Program-made: the position numbers and the translations under genes | NCBI GenBank assembly: GCA_041477815.1 | Contig: JBGOUV010000036.1 | Coordinates: 1-26,839 of the forward strand | Reading direction: 5' to 3' | Origin: JBGOUV01 sp041477815 | GTDB taxonomy: Bacteria; Acidobacteriota; Terriglobia; Bryobacterales; JACQDG01 | DNA length: 26,839 bases | Notes under the pieces: model-generated | What the model was told of the DNA's origin: nothing | Seen by the model: only the letters and a program-made list of their open reading frames with translations | Database searches by the model: none | In this document: piece by piece, positions 10,190 to 17,212 of the stretch | How positions within the stretch are numbered: position 1 is the first letter of the stretch | Layout of the letters: every line of letters starts with the position of its first letter

Positions 10190-11032
10190 TCAGTTGAACA
10201 CGATCGGCGGGAAGCGGACGTCCGGCAGCAGTCCCGCCTTGGCCCCCACGCTGGCCGTCACCGGGCAAATCTTGGCTTTGAGAGCGCCCAGGAGGGTAGT
10301 GAGGCCGGTGGTTTCCAGCTTGAAGCCGATCACGCCCATTTCCAGCGTATCGAGTTTGGTTTCGAGCAGCGTGAGACAGAGAGCCCAGCCCGTGCTTTCG
10401 ACCTTGCCGGTGGTGAAGGCCACCGACAGCCCGGTGGTGGTGAAGGAGGCGCCGGTAATGGCATTCGCCAGCCCCGTTAGGGCGAATGAAGACCCCACCG
10501 TCGTGAAGTACGAGGTTGGCTCGGACATGGTCCGAGGGGCCACGTGGACCTCGGTTAAGGGCCCGGTGTGCGAGCTGAACTTGGAGCCTATGTTCATCAC
10601 GGTTTGGTTGGCGATGTAGTTGCGGACCGAGTCCTTCGTGACGGTCAGCAACTGCATGCCGTTGATCAGGGTCTTGGAGTCCTGGTTGACCACGGTCTCT
10701 TCCTTGGCATCCACCAGCCTGGACTGGTCGCCGTGCACCAGGATCTGGTCCAGGCCGGGGGCCAGCAGGGGCGTCAGCAGGAAGTTGTCCCACCAGATGC
10801 GGCCGCCGTGGCCGAAGCCGTCGTTGATCTGCGGGCACCGGGAGTGTTCATACGGCCCGGAGAGGTCGGCCTCCACTGTCGCGGTGAGCGTGTCCATGCT
10901 AAAGACGGTCACCGGCCTGCCTAAATCCATGTCGCCCAGCGGCATGTCCGCCAGATCCAGGTCAGCGTCTCCCAGCGGCATGTCGTCCAGATCCAGATCG
11001 GCGTCTCCCAGCGGCATGTCGTCGTCGTTCAT
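10190..11032 (-). CDS. VgrG-linked protein with Asp-rich N-terminal repeats
   Basis: A 280-residue protein with no family I can name. ATG 11032 is preferred over the longer open frame because it has AAAGGAG six bases upstream and begins directly with the repeats. Residues 1-38 hold three copies of DMPLGDADLDL-like repeats, very acidic. The rest is rich in Thr, Ser, Gly and Val with alternating patterns (ETVVNQDSKTLINGMQLLTVT, read as two pieces; YIANQTVMNIGSKFSS; ALTGLANAITGASFTTTGLSVAFTTG) like the beta-helical stalks found at VgrG C-termini. It could be a spike extension or a tip-loaded cargo protein; this is inference. It lies 26 bases after vgrG and 16 before the next gene, so the genes are probably co-transcribed. 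Confidence 0.78.
   Translation of the reverse strand: MNDDDMPLGDADLDLDDMPLGDADLDLADMPLGDMDLGRPVTVFSMDTLTATVEADLSGPYEHSRCPQINDGFGHGGRIWWDNFLLTPLLAPGLDQILVHGDQSRLVDAKEETVVNQDSKTLINGMQLLTVTKDSVRNYIANQTVMNIGSKFSSHTGPLTEVHVAPRTMSEPTSYFTTVGSSFALTGLANAITGASFTTTGLSVAFTTGKVESTGWALCLTLLETKLDTLEMGVIGFKLETTGLTTLLGALKAKICPVTASVGAKAGLLPDVRFPPIVFN
10935..11030 (-). repeat. 36-base in-frame tandem repeat
   Basis: Three copies of a unit whose core CCCAGCGGCATGTC (plus strand) starts at 10935, 10971 and 11007, exactly 36 bases apart. They encode the 12-residue DMPLGDADLDLD repeats of the VgrG-linked protein. Copies 2 and 3 are nearly identical in DNA, while copy 1 is diverged, which points to recent slippage. 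Confidence 0.9.
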
Positions 11033-11058
11033 ACAGACTCCTTTCGGTCGCGGCGCGA

Positions 11059-12708
11059 TTATCCGGTCTCCCGGGAATAGAACTTGCTGCGAATGTGGAC
11101 GCGCCCTTGGGGAGCGAACAGGAGAATATCTCCGGGCGTGTTCAGGCACAGCATCGGGCGCTCGCCCGTTTCGTAGCAGCGGTCAATCAGCCGGACCTGC
11201 TGCCCCGCACGGGTGGAGAGCACGATGGCCTCGTTCTTGTCCATATCCACAAATTCGATGCGGTTGCCGCCCTTGGTGACGATCCTCTTGACTTCGTTGC
11301 GGGCGACATCCTGGGAAATGTCGATGCTTCCGGGATTCTTGACGGTGACGCTCTCGGTCCCGGCGTGCTCCCAGAAGCCCTCGCGGGGGGCCTTATCCAC
11401 GCCGTTCCAGAGGGCTCCCAGAATGAGCGGCCGCTCCGGGTCGCCCTGTTCGAAGGCGACCAGCACTTCATCGCCCTTCTCGGGCATGAACATGAAGCCG
11501 CGGCCGGCGCCGGCGGAAGGCGTGGCCATGCGCGCCCAACTGGTTTCGCCGTCGGTCTGCCAGGGGAAGCGTACCTTGACGCGGCCCATGGCGCGGCGGT
11601 CGTTGTGGTCCACGACGCGGGCCGGGGTGACGCCGGCGACGGGTTGGGGACGCGGCTGCCGGGCGGCGACCCAGTGTTTCCAGGGCGTACACCAGAACTC
11701 GTTCTCGTAACCGAGCGCTTCGCCCTTCCAGCGATGCACGACCTTGGTGACGCCGTACTCGCCGCGCGCGTCCAGAGCGCCCTCGATGCTCACCAGGTTG
11801 CCCGCCCGCAGCTCGTGGCTGCGGCTGCGGCCCTGGCCGGTGACGCGCCCGCCGATGGAGCGGGCGCTCTCTTTCTGGAGCATGGCCTGGTACTCCTCCG
11901 GGGTGGAGGCGCGGGTGTCCCACCAGACAGAGCCGGAGGGCAGGCGCCGGCGCGAGCCGCGCTCCACGGCCTGGGCGAGCCGGCGGCTGCCCTCCAGAAA
12001 CTCGGCGTCTTTGCGCACGCCGCGATAGTTCTGGCTGCGCATCTTGCGGGGGTTGTAATGGGTGCCGTTAAAGCCCGGCTGGCCCAGTTTCCCCTCCACC
12101 CGGAAGTGCAGCAGGCCCCGTTCCTCGCGCCAGCCCAGCCGCGTGCCCGGCTGGAAGCGGTCCCGGATCTGGATGCCGCTCCAGGAGGGCCGTATCCAGC
12201 AATCGTAATCGTCGGCGATCCGCCGCAGGAAATCGAAATCGGATTCGCCCCACTGGACGTAGTTCTTCGGAGAACGCTGGGGACACTGCACGTCGACCTT
12301 CAGGCGATCGTCGGCGGCCAGCGCCTGGGCCACTTCGGGGAGGGTCTTCTTGCGGAAATAGGCCTGCTGGGGCGTGACCTCCAGCCGGTAGGAGCGGGTG
12401 ACGGCGCAAAGCCGGGCGGTGTAGTTGCCGTAGATCTCGTAGTCGAGCGAGGCTTCCAGGATGAAGCCGTCGAACAGCACCTGCTGCCCTCCCTGCTCGT
12501 CGCGGGCGACCACGCGGAGACCCTCGGCGAGCAGGTCCTCCACCGGGAAGCGCTGGTCTTCCGTCTGGCGGCATTCCAGCCGGCACCACCAGTGCTCGTT
12601 GAGCTCCTGGGTCACCTCTACTTCCCGCAGCACGACGCCCGGACTCCACTGGTCGAGCGGCTTGCCGCCGGCGAGGATTTCGACAACTGCGGGCCGGCTG
12701 GAGGTCAC
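11059..12708 (-). CDS. vgrG: VgrG-like spike/tip protein (contractile injection system)
   Basis: A 549-residue homologue of the VgrG spike of type VI secretion, which caps the inner tube and carries effectors. The N-terminal two thirds are the gp27-like hub (GFILEASLDYEIYG, AYFRKKTLPEVAQALAA, QWGESDFDFLRRIADDYDCWIR). The gp5-like OB domain follows (DHNDRRAMGRVKVRFPW, SWARMATPSAGAGRGFMFMPE, GDEVLVAFEQGDPERPLILG), then a short beta-prism tail. GTG 12708 is chosen for its AGGGGAG site eight bases upstream; an in-frame TTG at 12789 would add 27 unlikely residues. No tube, sheath, baseplate or ATPase gene is in the window, so this is an orphan vgrG cassette or a spike for a machine encoded elsewhere. 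A candidate promoter lies just upstream. Confidence 0.92.
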   Translation of the reverse strand: MTSSRPAVVEILAGGKPLDQWSPGVVLREVEVTQELNEHWWCRLECRQTEDQRFPVEDLLAEGLRVVARDEQGGQQVLFDGFILEASLDYEIYGNYTARLCAVTRSYRLEVTPQQAYFRKKTLPEVAQALAADDRLKVDVQCPQRSPKNYVQWGESDFDFLRRIADDYDCWIRPSWSGIQIRDRFQPGTRLGWREERGLLHFRVEGKLGQPGFNGTHYNPRKMRSQNYRGVRKDAEFLEGSRRLAQAVERGSRRRLPSGSVWWDTRASTPEEYQAMLQKESARSIGGRVTGQGRSRSHELRAGNLVSIEGALDARGEYGVTKVVHRWKGEALGYENEFWCTPWKHWVAARQPRPQPVAGVTPARVVDHNDRRAMGRVKVRFPWQTDGETSWARMATPSAGAGRGFMFMPEKGDEVLVAFEQGDPERPLILGALWNGVDKAPREGFWEHAGTESVTVKNPGSIDISQDVARNEVKRIVTKGGNRIEFVDMDKNEAIVLSTRAGQQVRLIDRCYETGERPMLCLNTPGDILLFAPQGRVHIRSKFYSRETG

Positions 12709-12767
12709 GGAATCAGCTCCCCTTCCAAGACGATGGCCCAGATGCGGCGCTGGCCGCCCGGACCCAT
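12705..12767 (-). CDS. Possible 20-residue leader peptide before vgrG
   Basis: A tiny ORF from ATG 12767 encoding MGPGGQRRIWAIVLEGELIP. It has GGTGGAG eight bases upstream, and its TGA overlaps the vgrG GTG (GTGA). The overlap and ribosome site would suit a translationally coupled leader. However, a strong -35/-10 pair occupies the same bases and would start transcripts inside it. The two readings compete unless transcripts also arrive from the kinase gene. Confidence 0.3.
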   Translation of the reverse strand: MGPGGQRRIWAIVLEGELIP

Positions 12768-12769
12768 GT

Positions 12770-12799
12770 AAAATACTCCACCCGGTCAAACGTTGTCAA
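12770..12799 (-). promoter_or_regulatory. Candidate sigma-70 promoter for the vgrG genes
   Basis: On the minus strand TTGACA (12799-12794), an 18-base spacer and TATTTT (12775-12770). Transcription would start near 12763, about 55 bases before the vgrG GTG, and would carry its ribosome site. This suggests vgrG and the three genes after it can be expressed apart from the kinase. Confidence 0.6.
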
Positions 12800-12957
12800 G
12801 AAAACAACAAATCGATCCAGAATGTTCTTGCGGTCGGCATCGCCCTCCCGCCCGGGCCGGTTCGTTCGGAGGGGCTTTGGCGGTCGTCAACTCCACGTCC
12901 CACACCAGCGCGTCCCGGCTGATCTCGTGCAGCGGTTTGACGTCCGCAAGACAAGTC

Positions 12958-15102
12958 TCAGGGAAGGAGTTCCCAATCGATGGCAACAGCCGACAAGCGG
13001 CGGTTCTCACTGCGCAGGATAAGCCGCCACTGGTTCTGCGCCGTGGGGGTCTCGATGACTCTCACGGCCCCCACATAGTCCGCGTCAAACACGTAGCGGG
13101 TGGCGCGGCCGCCGTTGCGCCCGCTGGGAGCCTCGTTGACCCCGTGGAGCGCGGCATCCGGCACATACACTTTGGCCCCCTTGTCGGATAACTCGCCCGG
13201 CCAAACCCGCCTGATCCGCACCGCCGCCCGAGGAAAACGCCCGCTCAACGAGAGGGCCGGGCTATGAATATCAATAGTCACTGTCTGGCCTTTGGCCAAC
13301 GGGCCGGTCCAGAAGACGCGGCCGGCCGTGGGGCCGGCGGGGGCCGGCTTGGTCTTCGCCGGTTCGGCCGGGGCGGGGGACGGGGGCGGGGCCTCGACTT
13401 TGGGCGCGGCCGCAGGGTTCGCTACCGGCGGCGGAGTTTCGGCTCTGGGCGGGGTTCCCAACGGGGAGATCGGTCGCTCGACTTTCGGCGCGGCCGCCGA
13501 GGGCTGGGGCCGCGCGGCCGCAGGGTTCGCTACCGGCGGCGGAGTTTCGCCTCTGGGCGGGGTCCCCAACGGGGAGATCGGTCGCTCGACTTTCGGCGCG
13601 GGCGCCGGCGGTTCGGGCCTGACGGCCAAGGGGTTCGGTGCAGGCAAGGCAGCCTCGGCCCTGGGCGGGGTCTCCCCCTTGGAGGGCGGTCGCTCGACCT
13701 GCGCTAAAGGCGCCGGCAGTTCGGTTCTCGCGGTCCAGCGGTTTGGTACGGGCTTCGGCGTCTCGGTCCGGGGCGGAGCCACTTTCGGCGCGGTCGCCGG
13801 CGCCGGCTTTGCGGGCGTGGTGGGCGAAGCGGCCGGAGGCGGGGCGGTCTCCCGCCGCGGCTGGGACGGCGCCGGGACCACCGCCGGGGGAACGACAGCG
13901 GCCGGCGGCGGAGGGCGCCGGGGAGCCGGCTCCAGCTCTGCCGGGCGCTGGAGCTCGGCCGATCCAGGGCGCACCGTCGCCTCCCGCCGCGATATCGTGG
14001 TGTAAGCCAGCAACCCCGCCAGCACCACCACCAGCGTCCCCAGGATGTAGACCAGCGGGTGAGTGGCCGGCGGGGCCTCCGGCCGAGGCGGCGCGGGGAG
14101 CGGCAACGGGGCGGGCGGAGTTTCGCGCGGCCCCGCCAAGTCGATCGGGGCGGCTTGGCTTACCAGCACTTCCGGCGCAAACTCCGGCTCATAAGCAGAC
14201 ATTGCCACAGTAGATAAGCGCTTAATCCTCGTTCGCCCGGCCCCGCTCGCGTTCCACCCCGACGTTGCCTCGCAAGCCTCCCGCAGCGCGCCCACGAATG
14301 CGGCGCAGGACTCAAACCGGTCGGCCGCCGCCTTCGCCAGCGCCCGGTTCAGCACCGCTGCCACCCCCGGGCTCAGTTCGGCGTTGTACTCCAGCAGCGG
14401 CGCGGGATCCTTGTGCAGGATCCGGTAAAACAGCGTGGTCAGGGTGTCGGCGGCGAACGGCCGCACGCCGGCCAGCGCCTCGTAGGCGATCACGGCCAGC
14501 GAGAACTGGTCGGCCCGGCCGTTCATCGGCTCGCCCTGAATCTGCTCGGGCGACATGTAGTGCGGCGTCCCCAGCACCAAGCCCGATTGCGTCGACTTCT
14601 TGGCCGCGAAAAACTTGGCCACTCCGAAGTCGGTGATCTTCACCACGCCGTCGGCCCGAATCATGATATTGGCGGGCTTGATGTCCCGGTGCACCACGCC
14701 CTGAGAATGGGCGTAATCCAGGGCCTCGGCCGCTTGGCGAAGCGCGTCGACCAGGCCGCCCTGGCGCGGCGCGGCATCGCGGTCCAGAAGGTCCTCCAAA
14801 GTGGCGCCATCGACGAACTCCATGGCCACAAAGGCTTGCTCTCCCTCCTCCCCCACCTGATAGATAGTAACAATGCCTGGATGGGACAGACTGCCGGCCG
14901 CCCGCGCCTCGGCGAACAGACGCTGGCGCAGAAAGGCTCGCTCCCGGGAGTCGCTGAACTCCTGAAGCTGGATGATCTTGACGGCTACCGGCCGTCCGAT
15001 CAGCGGGTCGACGCCGCGAAATACCACCCCCATGGCCCCCCGCCCCACTTCCGCCACGATCTGATACTGGCCGATGCGCTCCACGCAGCCAGTGTAACTC
15101 AC
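12958..15102 (-). CDS. Membrane-anchored Ser/Thr protein kinase with Pro-rich linker
   Basis: A 714-residue PknB/PpkA-type kinase. The catalytic domain (about 10-275) is complete: glycine loop VGRGAMGVVF, VAVK with Lys42, HRDIKPAN with Asp140, DFG at 158-160 and GTPHYMSPEQ. A single membrane span near residue 350 (LVYILGTLVVVLAGLLAY) is followed by a Pro/Ala-rich stretch of about 200 residues with a 36-residue repeat, then a C-terminal domain of about 120 residues (GRVFWTGPLAKGQTVTIDI ... AIDWELLP) that I do not recognise, presumably extracytoplasmic. GTG 15102 overlaps the stop of the upstream pseudogene (GTGA); GTG 15084 is an alternative closer to the domain. PpkA-type kinases control type VI secretion in Pseudomonas, so the adjacency to vgrG may be functional. 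Confidence 0.93.
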   Translation of the reverse strand: MSYTGCVERIGQYQIVAEVGRGAMGVVFRGVDPLIGRPVAVKIIQLQEFSDSRERAFLRQRLFAEARAAGSLSHPGIVTIYQVGEEGEQAFVAMEFVDGATLEDLLDRDAAPRQGGLVDALRQAAEALDYAHSQGVVHRDIKPANIMIRADGVVKITDFGVAKFFAAKKSTQSGLVLGTPHYMSPEQIQGEPMNGRADQFSLAVIAYEALAGVRPFAADTLTTLFYRILHKDPAPLLEYNAELSPGVAAVLNRALAKAAADRFESCAAFVGALREACEATSGWNASGAGRTRIKRLSTVAMSAYEPEFAPEVLVSQAAPIDLAGPRETPPAPLPLPAPPRPEAPPATHPLVYILGTLVVVLAGLLAYTTISRREATVRPGSAELQRPAELEPAPRRPPPPAAVVPPAVVPAPSQPRRETAPPPAASPTTPAKPAPATAPKVAPPRTETPKPVPNRWTARTELPAPLAQVERPPSKGETPPRAEAALPAPNPLAVRPEPPAPAPKVERPISPLGTPPRGETPPPVANPAAARPQPSAAAPKVERPISPLGTPPRAETPPPVANPAAAPKVEAPPPSPAPAEPAKTKPAPAGPTAGRVFWTGPLAKGQTVTIDIHSPALSLSGRFPRAAVRIRRVWPGELSDKGAKVYVPDAALHGVNEAPSGRNGGRATRYVFDADYVGAVRVIETPTAQNQWRLILRSENRRLSAVAIDWELLP
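13406..13600 (-). repeat. Long in-frame direct repeat within the kinase linker
   Basis: Two nearly identical 87-base copies, 13406-13492 and 13514-13600, 108 bases apart (36 codons). They encode the repeated PKVERPISPLGTPPR and ETPPPVANPAAA segments of the kinase's extracytoplasmic linker. Weaker copies extend on both sides. The near-identity implies recent duplication, and copy number may vary between strains. Confidence 0.9.
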
Positions 15103-16022
15103 GGCGCCAGGGCCATGGTGACCGTGTTGCTGTCTCTCCCACCCAGCCGCATCCCCACCGCCAGGTAGTGTCCTATTAGCGGACCGGATTTCCGAGGAGC
15201 CAGGAAAGCATCGAGGTTACCCCCCCCAGCAACACGCTAATAGGACACTACCCACCGCCACGCGGCCCCGGGGAGACTTCCTGCGGCGCCCTGGCATTCA
15301 CCTGGCACACCCCCACCAGCCCCGGCGCCGGCCCCGAGTACAACACCTCCGCCGCCACTCCCCCCATCGTAACGACCGGCGTCTCCACGGTCCGATCCCC
15401 GGCCGGTCTCCCTAGATCTCTACCGCCTCTCCCCGTCTCGCCGGCCGCCCTTCTCCAGCCAGTTGTGCCGTTCCCGCGATCAGGATGGCCCCCTGTCCCT
15501 GCCCCTCCTGACCCAGCGCGAAGATCCCGGGTGAGGAAGCCACCCGCTTCACCGGCAGGGCCGCGCTCTCCACGCCCGTCCCCAGCTCCGGCGGCAAAAA
15601 TAGATTAACCTGTCCCGGACTCACATAAACCAGCGGCCATGCCGCCCCGCCCGCCTTCACCGCCACGGTACGCCCCACCAACTGCAACCGATCCGACCCC
15701 GGGTCGTACGCGAAGGTTTCCCCGTTCAGCGCGCCCAAGCCTCCCAACAAGTACAGCTTCCCTCCCGCCGCCGGCCACGTTGCCATGATCCGCCCCCGCC
15801 ACCGGTCCAGGGCGCGCCCCGCCTCCACCGGTCCGCCGCAGGGTCATACAGGAACAGCGCGTTGGCCGACCCGGCCTCCGTCAGCCCGCACACGGCTACA
15901 CCTTCCCGTCGATCGCCGCCGCCGGCACCTCCGTGGCTTCCAGCGGGTAATTCGCCCGCCGCTCCCGCCCCCCCTGCCCGCTCGACACCCCAGGTAACCC
16001 CAGCCAGCCAGACTGTCTTCAT
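15099..16022 (-). pseudogene. Decayed kelch-like/TIGR03437-type protein
   Basis: Remains of an exported protein with kelch-like blades and the Solibacter-type C-terminal domain. From the 5' side (ATG 16022), the protein-like reading changes frame repeatedly. One segment contains NYPLEATEVPAAAIDGKV, ending at an in-frame TAG (15898-15896). The next is AVCGLTEAGSANALFLYDPA to about 15825. Another frame gives KLYLLGGLGALNGETFAYDP, then YVSPGQVNLFLPPELG and ASSPGIFALGQEGQGQGAIL up to a TAG at 15414-15412. After a short loss come ETPVVTMGGVAAEVLYSGP and QVNARAPQEVSPG, and finally VAVGMRLGGRDSNTVTMALA, ending at TGA 15101-15099. At least four frameshifts, a deletion and an 89-bp insertion disable it. 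Its last stop overlaps the kinase GTG, so it once led that operon. Confidence 0.8.
15164..15252. mobile_element. MITE-like element, 18-bp inverted ends, 8-bp target duplication
   Basis: An 89-bp sequence bounded by perfect 18-bp terminal inverted repeats: GGTAGTGTCCTATTAGCG at 15164-15181 and its reverse complement at 15235-15252. It is flanked by the direct repeat CACCGCCA at 15156-15163 and 15253-15260, as expected of transposition with an 8-bp target duplication. The 53-bp interior has no ORF and includes a run of eight C. It is inserted in the last part of the kelch/TIGR03437-type pseudogene. It must have been moved by a transposase encoded elsewhere; the parent IS family is not identified. 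Confidence 0.88.
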
Positions 16023-16106
16023 AGCCGTCCTCTGGCCCTCCACCGGCCACTGGCCACTCTCTCACACTATTGTCGTTCCTCCGGTGCGCCGATTCCTTAC
16101 AGAGAG

Positions 16107-16769
16107 GTGCCAGAAACAACCCATAAGGTGATCCGCATCGCCCTGGCGGACGAGCATACCCTGTTTCGCGCCGGTCTGCGGAGACTTCTGGCCTCCGAGG
16201 CCGACTTCGAAGTGGTGGCCGAATCCCCGGGCGGCCACGATGTCTTCCCCCTGCTGCAAAGCGTCCACCCGGATATCCTGCTGCTCGACCTCCAAATGCC
16301 CGGCATCGACGGCCTGGAAGTCCTGCGGGAGTTGCACCACGCCGCTCCCGATACGCGTATCCTCGTTCTCACCGCCTCCGAGAACGAGCAGGACCTGGCC
16401 CAAGCCATGAAGGTCGGCGCCTCCGGCGTGGTGCTGAAGACGAGCGGCACCGAGTTGCTCATGCAGGCCATCCGCAAGGTGTGCGAGGGTGAAATCTGGC
16501 TCGATGGGCGTGTCACCGCCAACGTCATCCGCCAACTCGCCGACTCCCGCGAGTCCGGCGCCCGCGGCTCCGGCGAGCCCGGCGGTCTCACCCCTCGCGA
16601 ACGCGAGATCGCCGCCCTGGTCGGTCAGGGCTACAAATACCGCGAGATCGCCGAAATGCTTTCCATCTCCGAGCAGACCGTCAAGAACCACCTCCGCAAC
16701 ATGTTCCACAAGCTCGGCGTCTCCGACCGTCTCCAGTTGGCCCTCTACGCCATCCACCATAATCTATGA
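16107..16769 (+). CDS. NarL/FixJ-type response regulator with LuxR HTH
   Basis: A 220-residue two-component transcription regulator. The receiver domain (about 8-125) has the acidic pair at Asp15-Glu16, phospho-acceptor Asp61 in LLLDLQMPG, Thr in VLTASEN, and Lys in VVLKTSG. After a Gly/Ser linker, the LuxR-type HTH occupies about 152-215 (LTPREREIAALVGQGYKYREIAEMLSIS, read in pieces, and VKNHLRNMFHKLGV). The GTG at 16107 is the ORF start; GTG 16128 (residue 8) is also possible, and neither has a clear ribosome site. Its TGA overlaps the next ATG. No histidine kinase lies nearby, so its sensor is unknown. Confidence 0.93.
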   Translation: MPETTHKVIRIALADEHTLFRAGLRRLLASEADFEVVAESPGGHDVFPLLQSVHPDILLLDLQMPGIDGLEVLRELHHAAPDTRILVLTASENEQDLAQAMKVGASGVVLKTSGTELLMQAIRKVCEGEIWLDGRVTANVIRQLADSRESGARGSGEPGGLTPREREIAALVGQGYKYREIAEMLSISEQTVKNHLRNMFHKLGVSDRLQLALYAIHHNL

Positions 16770-17212
16770 GGAATAACCCCACCATCCTTGTAGTCGACGA
16801 CGACCCCGCCGACCAATTCCTGGTGCAGGAAGCCATGCGCACCGCCAACCTGCACTACGACCTCCGGCTTGTCTCCGATGGAGATGAGGCTATCGAATAC
16901 CTCTACCATCGCGGCCGCTACACCGACGGCCACAAGGCCCCCCGCCCCGACCTGATTCTCCTCGATCTCAACATGCCCCGCCTGAACGGGCGCCAGGTCG
17001 CCCGCGCCATCAAATCCGACCCCAATTTCCGGGCCATCCCCATTGTCATCCTCACCACCAGCCGTCTCGACCAGGACGTGGAGGAACTCTACCACGCAGG
17101 CGTCAATTCCTACATCCAGAAACCGGCCAATTTCGACGAATTCACGGAAGCGCTACGCGACCTCGCCGCTTACTGGCTGGGCCGCGCCACGCTGCCCGTG
17201 GGCCACCGTTAG
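16766..17212 (+). CDS. CheY-like single-domain response regulator (Rcp1 type)
   Basis: A 148-residue stand-alone receiver. The acidic residues are in VVDDDPAD (11-13), phospho-acceptor Asp67 in LLDLNMPRLNG, Thr in VILTTSR, and Lys in IQKPANF. The YLYHRGRYTDGHKAPRPDLI insertion before Asp67 is typical of the Rcp1-like group that works with phytochrome-type or hybrid kinases. It starts at ATG 16766, four bases inside the end of the LuxR regulator (ATGA), so the two are made together. It has no output domain and probably acts by protein contact in a phosphorelay. Which kinase feeds it cannot be seen here. Confidence 0.93.
   Translation: MRNNPTILVVDDDPADQFLVQEAMRTANLHYDLRLVSDGDEAIEYLYHRGRYTDGHKAPRPDLILLDLNMPRLNGRQVARAIKSDPNFRAIPIVILTTSRLDQDVEELYHAGVNSYIQKPANFDEFTEALRDLAAYWLGRATLPVGHR

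Noticed and set aside
11095..12771. A 558-codon open frame on the plus strand, opposite vgrG
   Set aside because: vgrG has clear domains in the same place. The antisense frame is low-complexity Ala/Gly/Leu, as expected opposite a gene with strong G/C third positions, and it has no recognisable motif.
12786..13010. A 74-codon minus-strand frame between the kinase and vgrG
   Set aside because: Its first part lies inside the kinase 3' end, it has no ribosome site and it crosses the vgrG promoter.
13264..14213. Plus-strand Gly/Arg-rich frames that resemble repeat proteins
   Set aside because: They are antisense to the Pro-rich repeats of the kinase linker, and the repeats explain their pattern.
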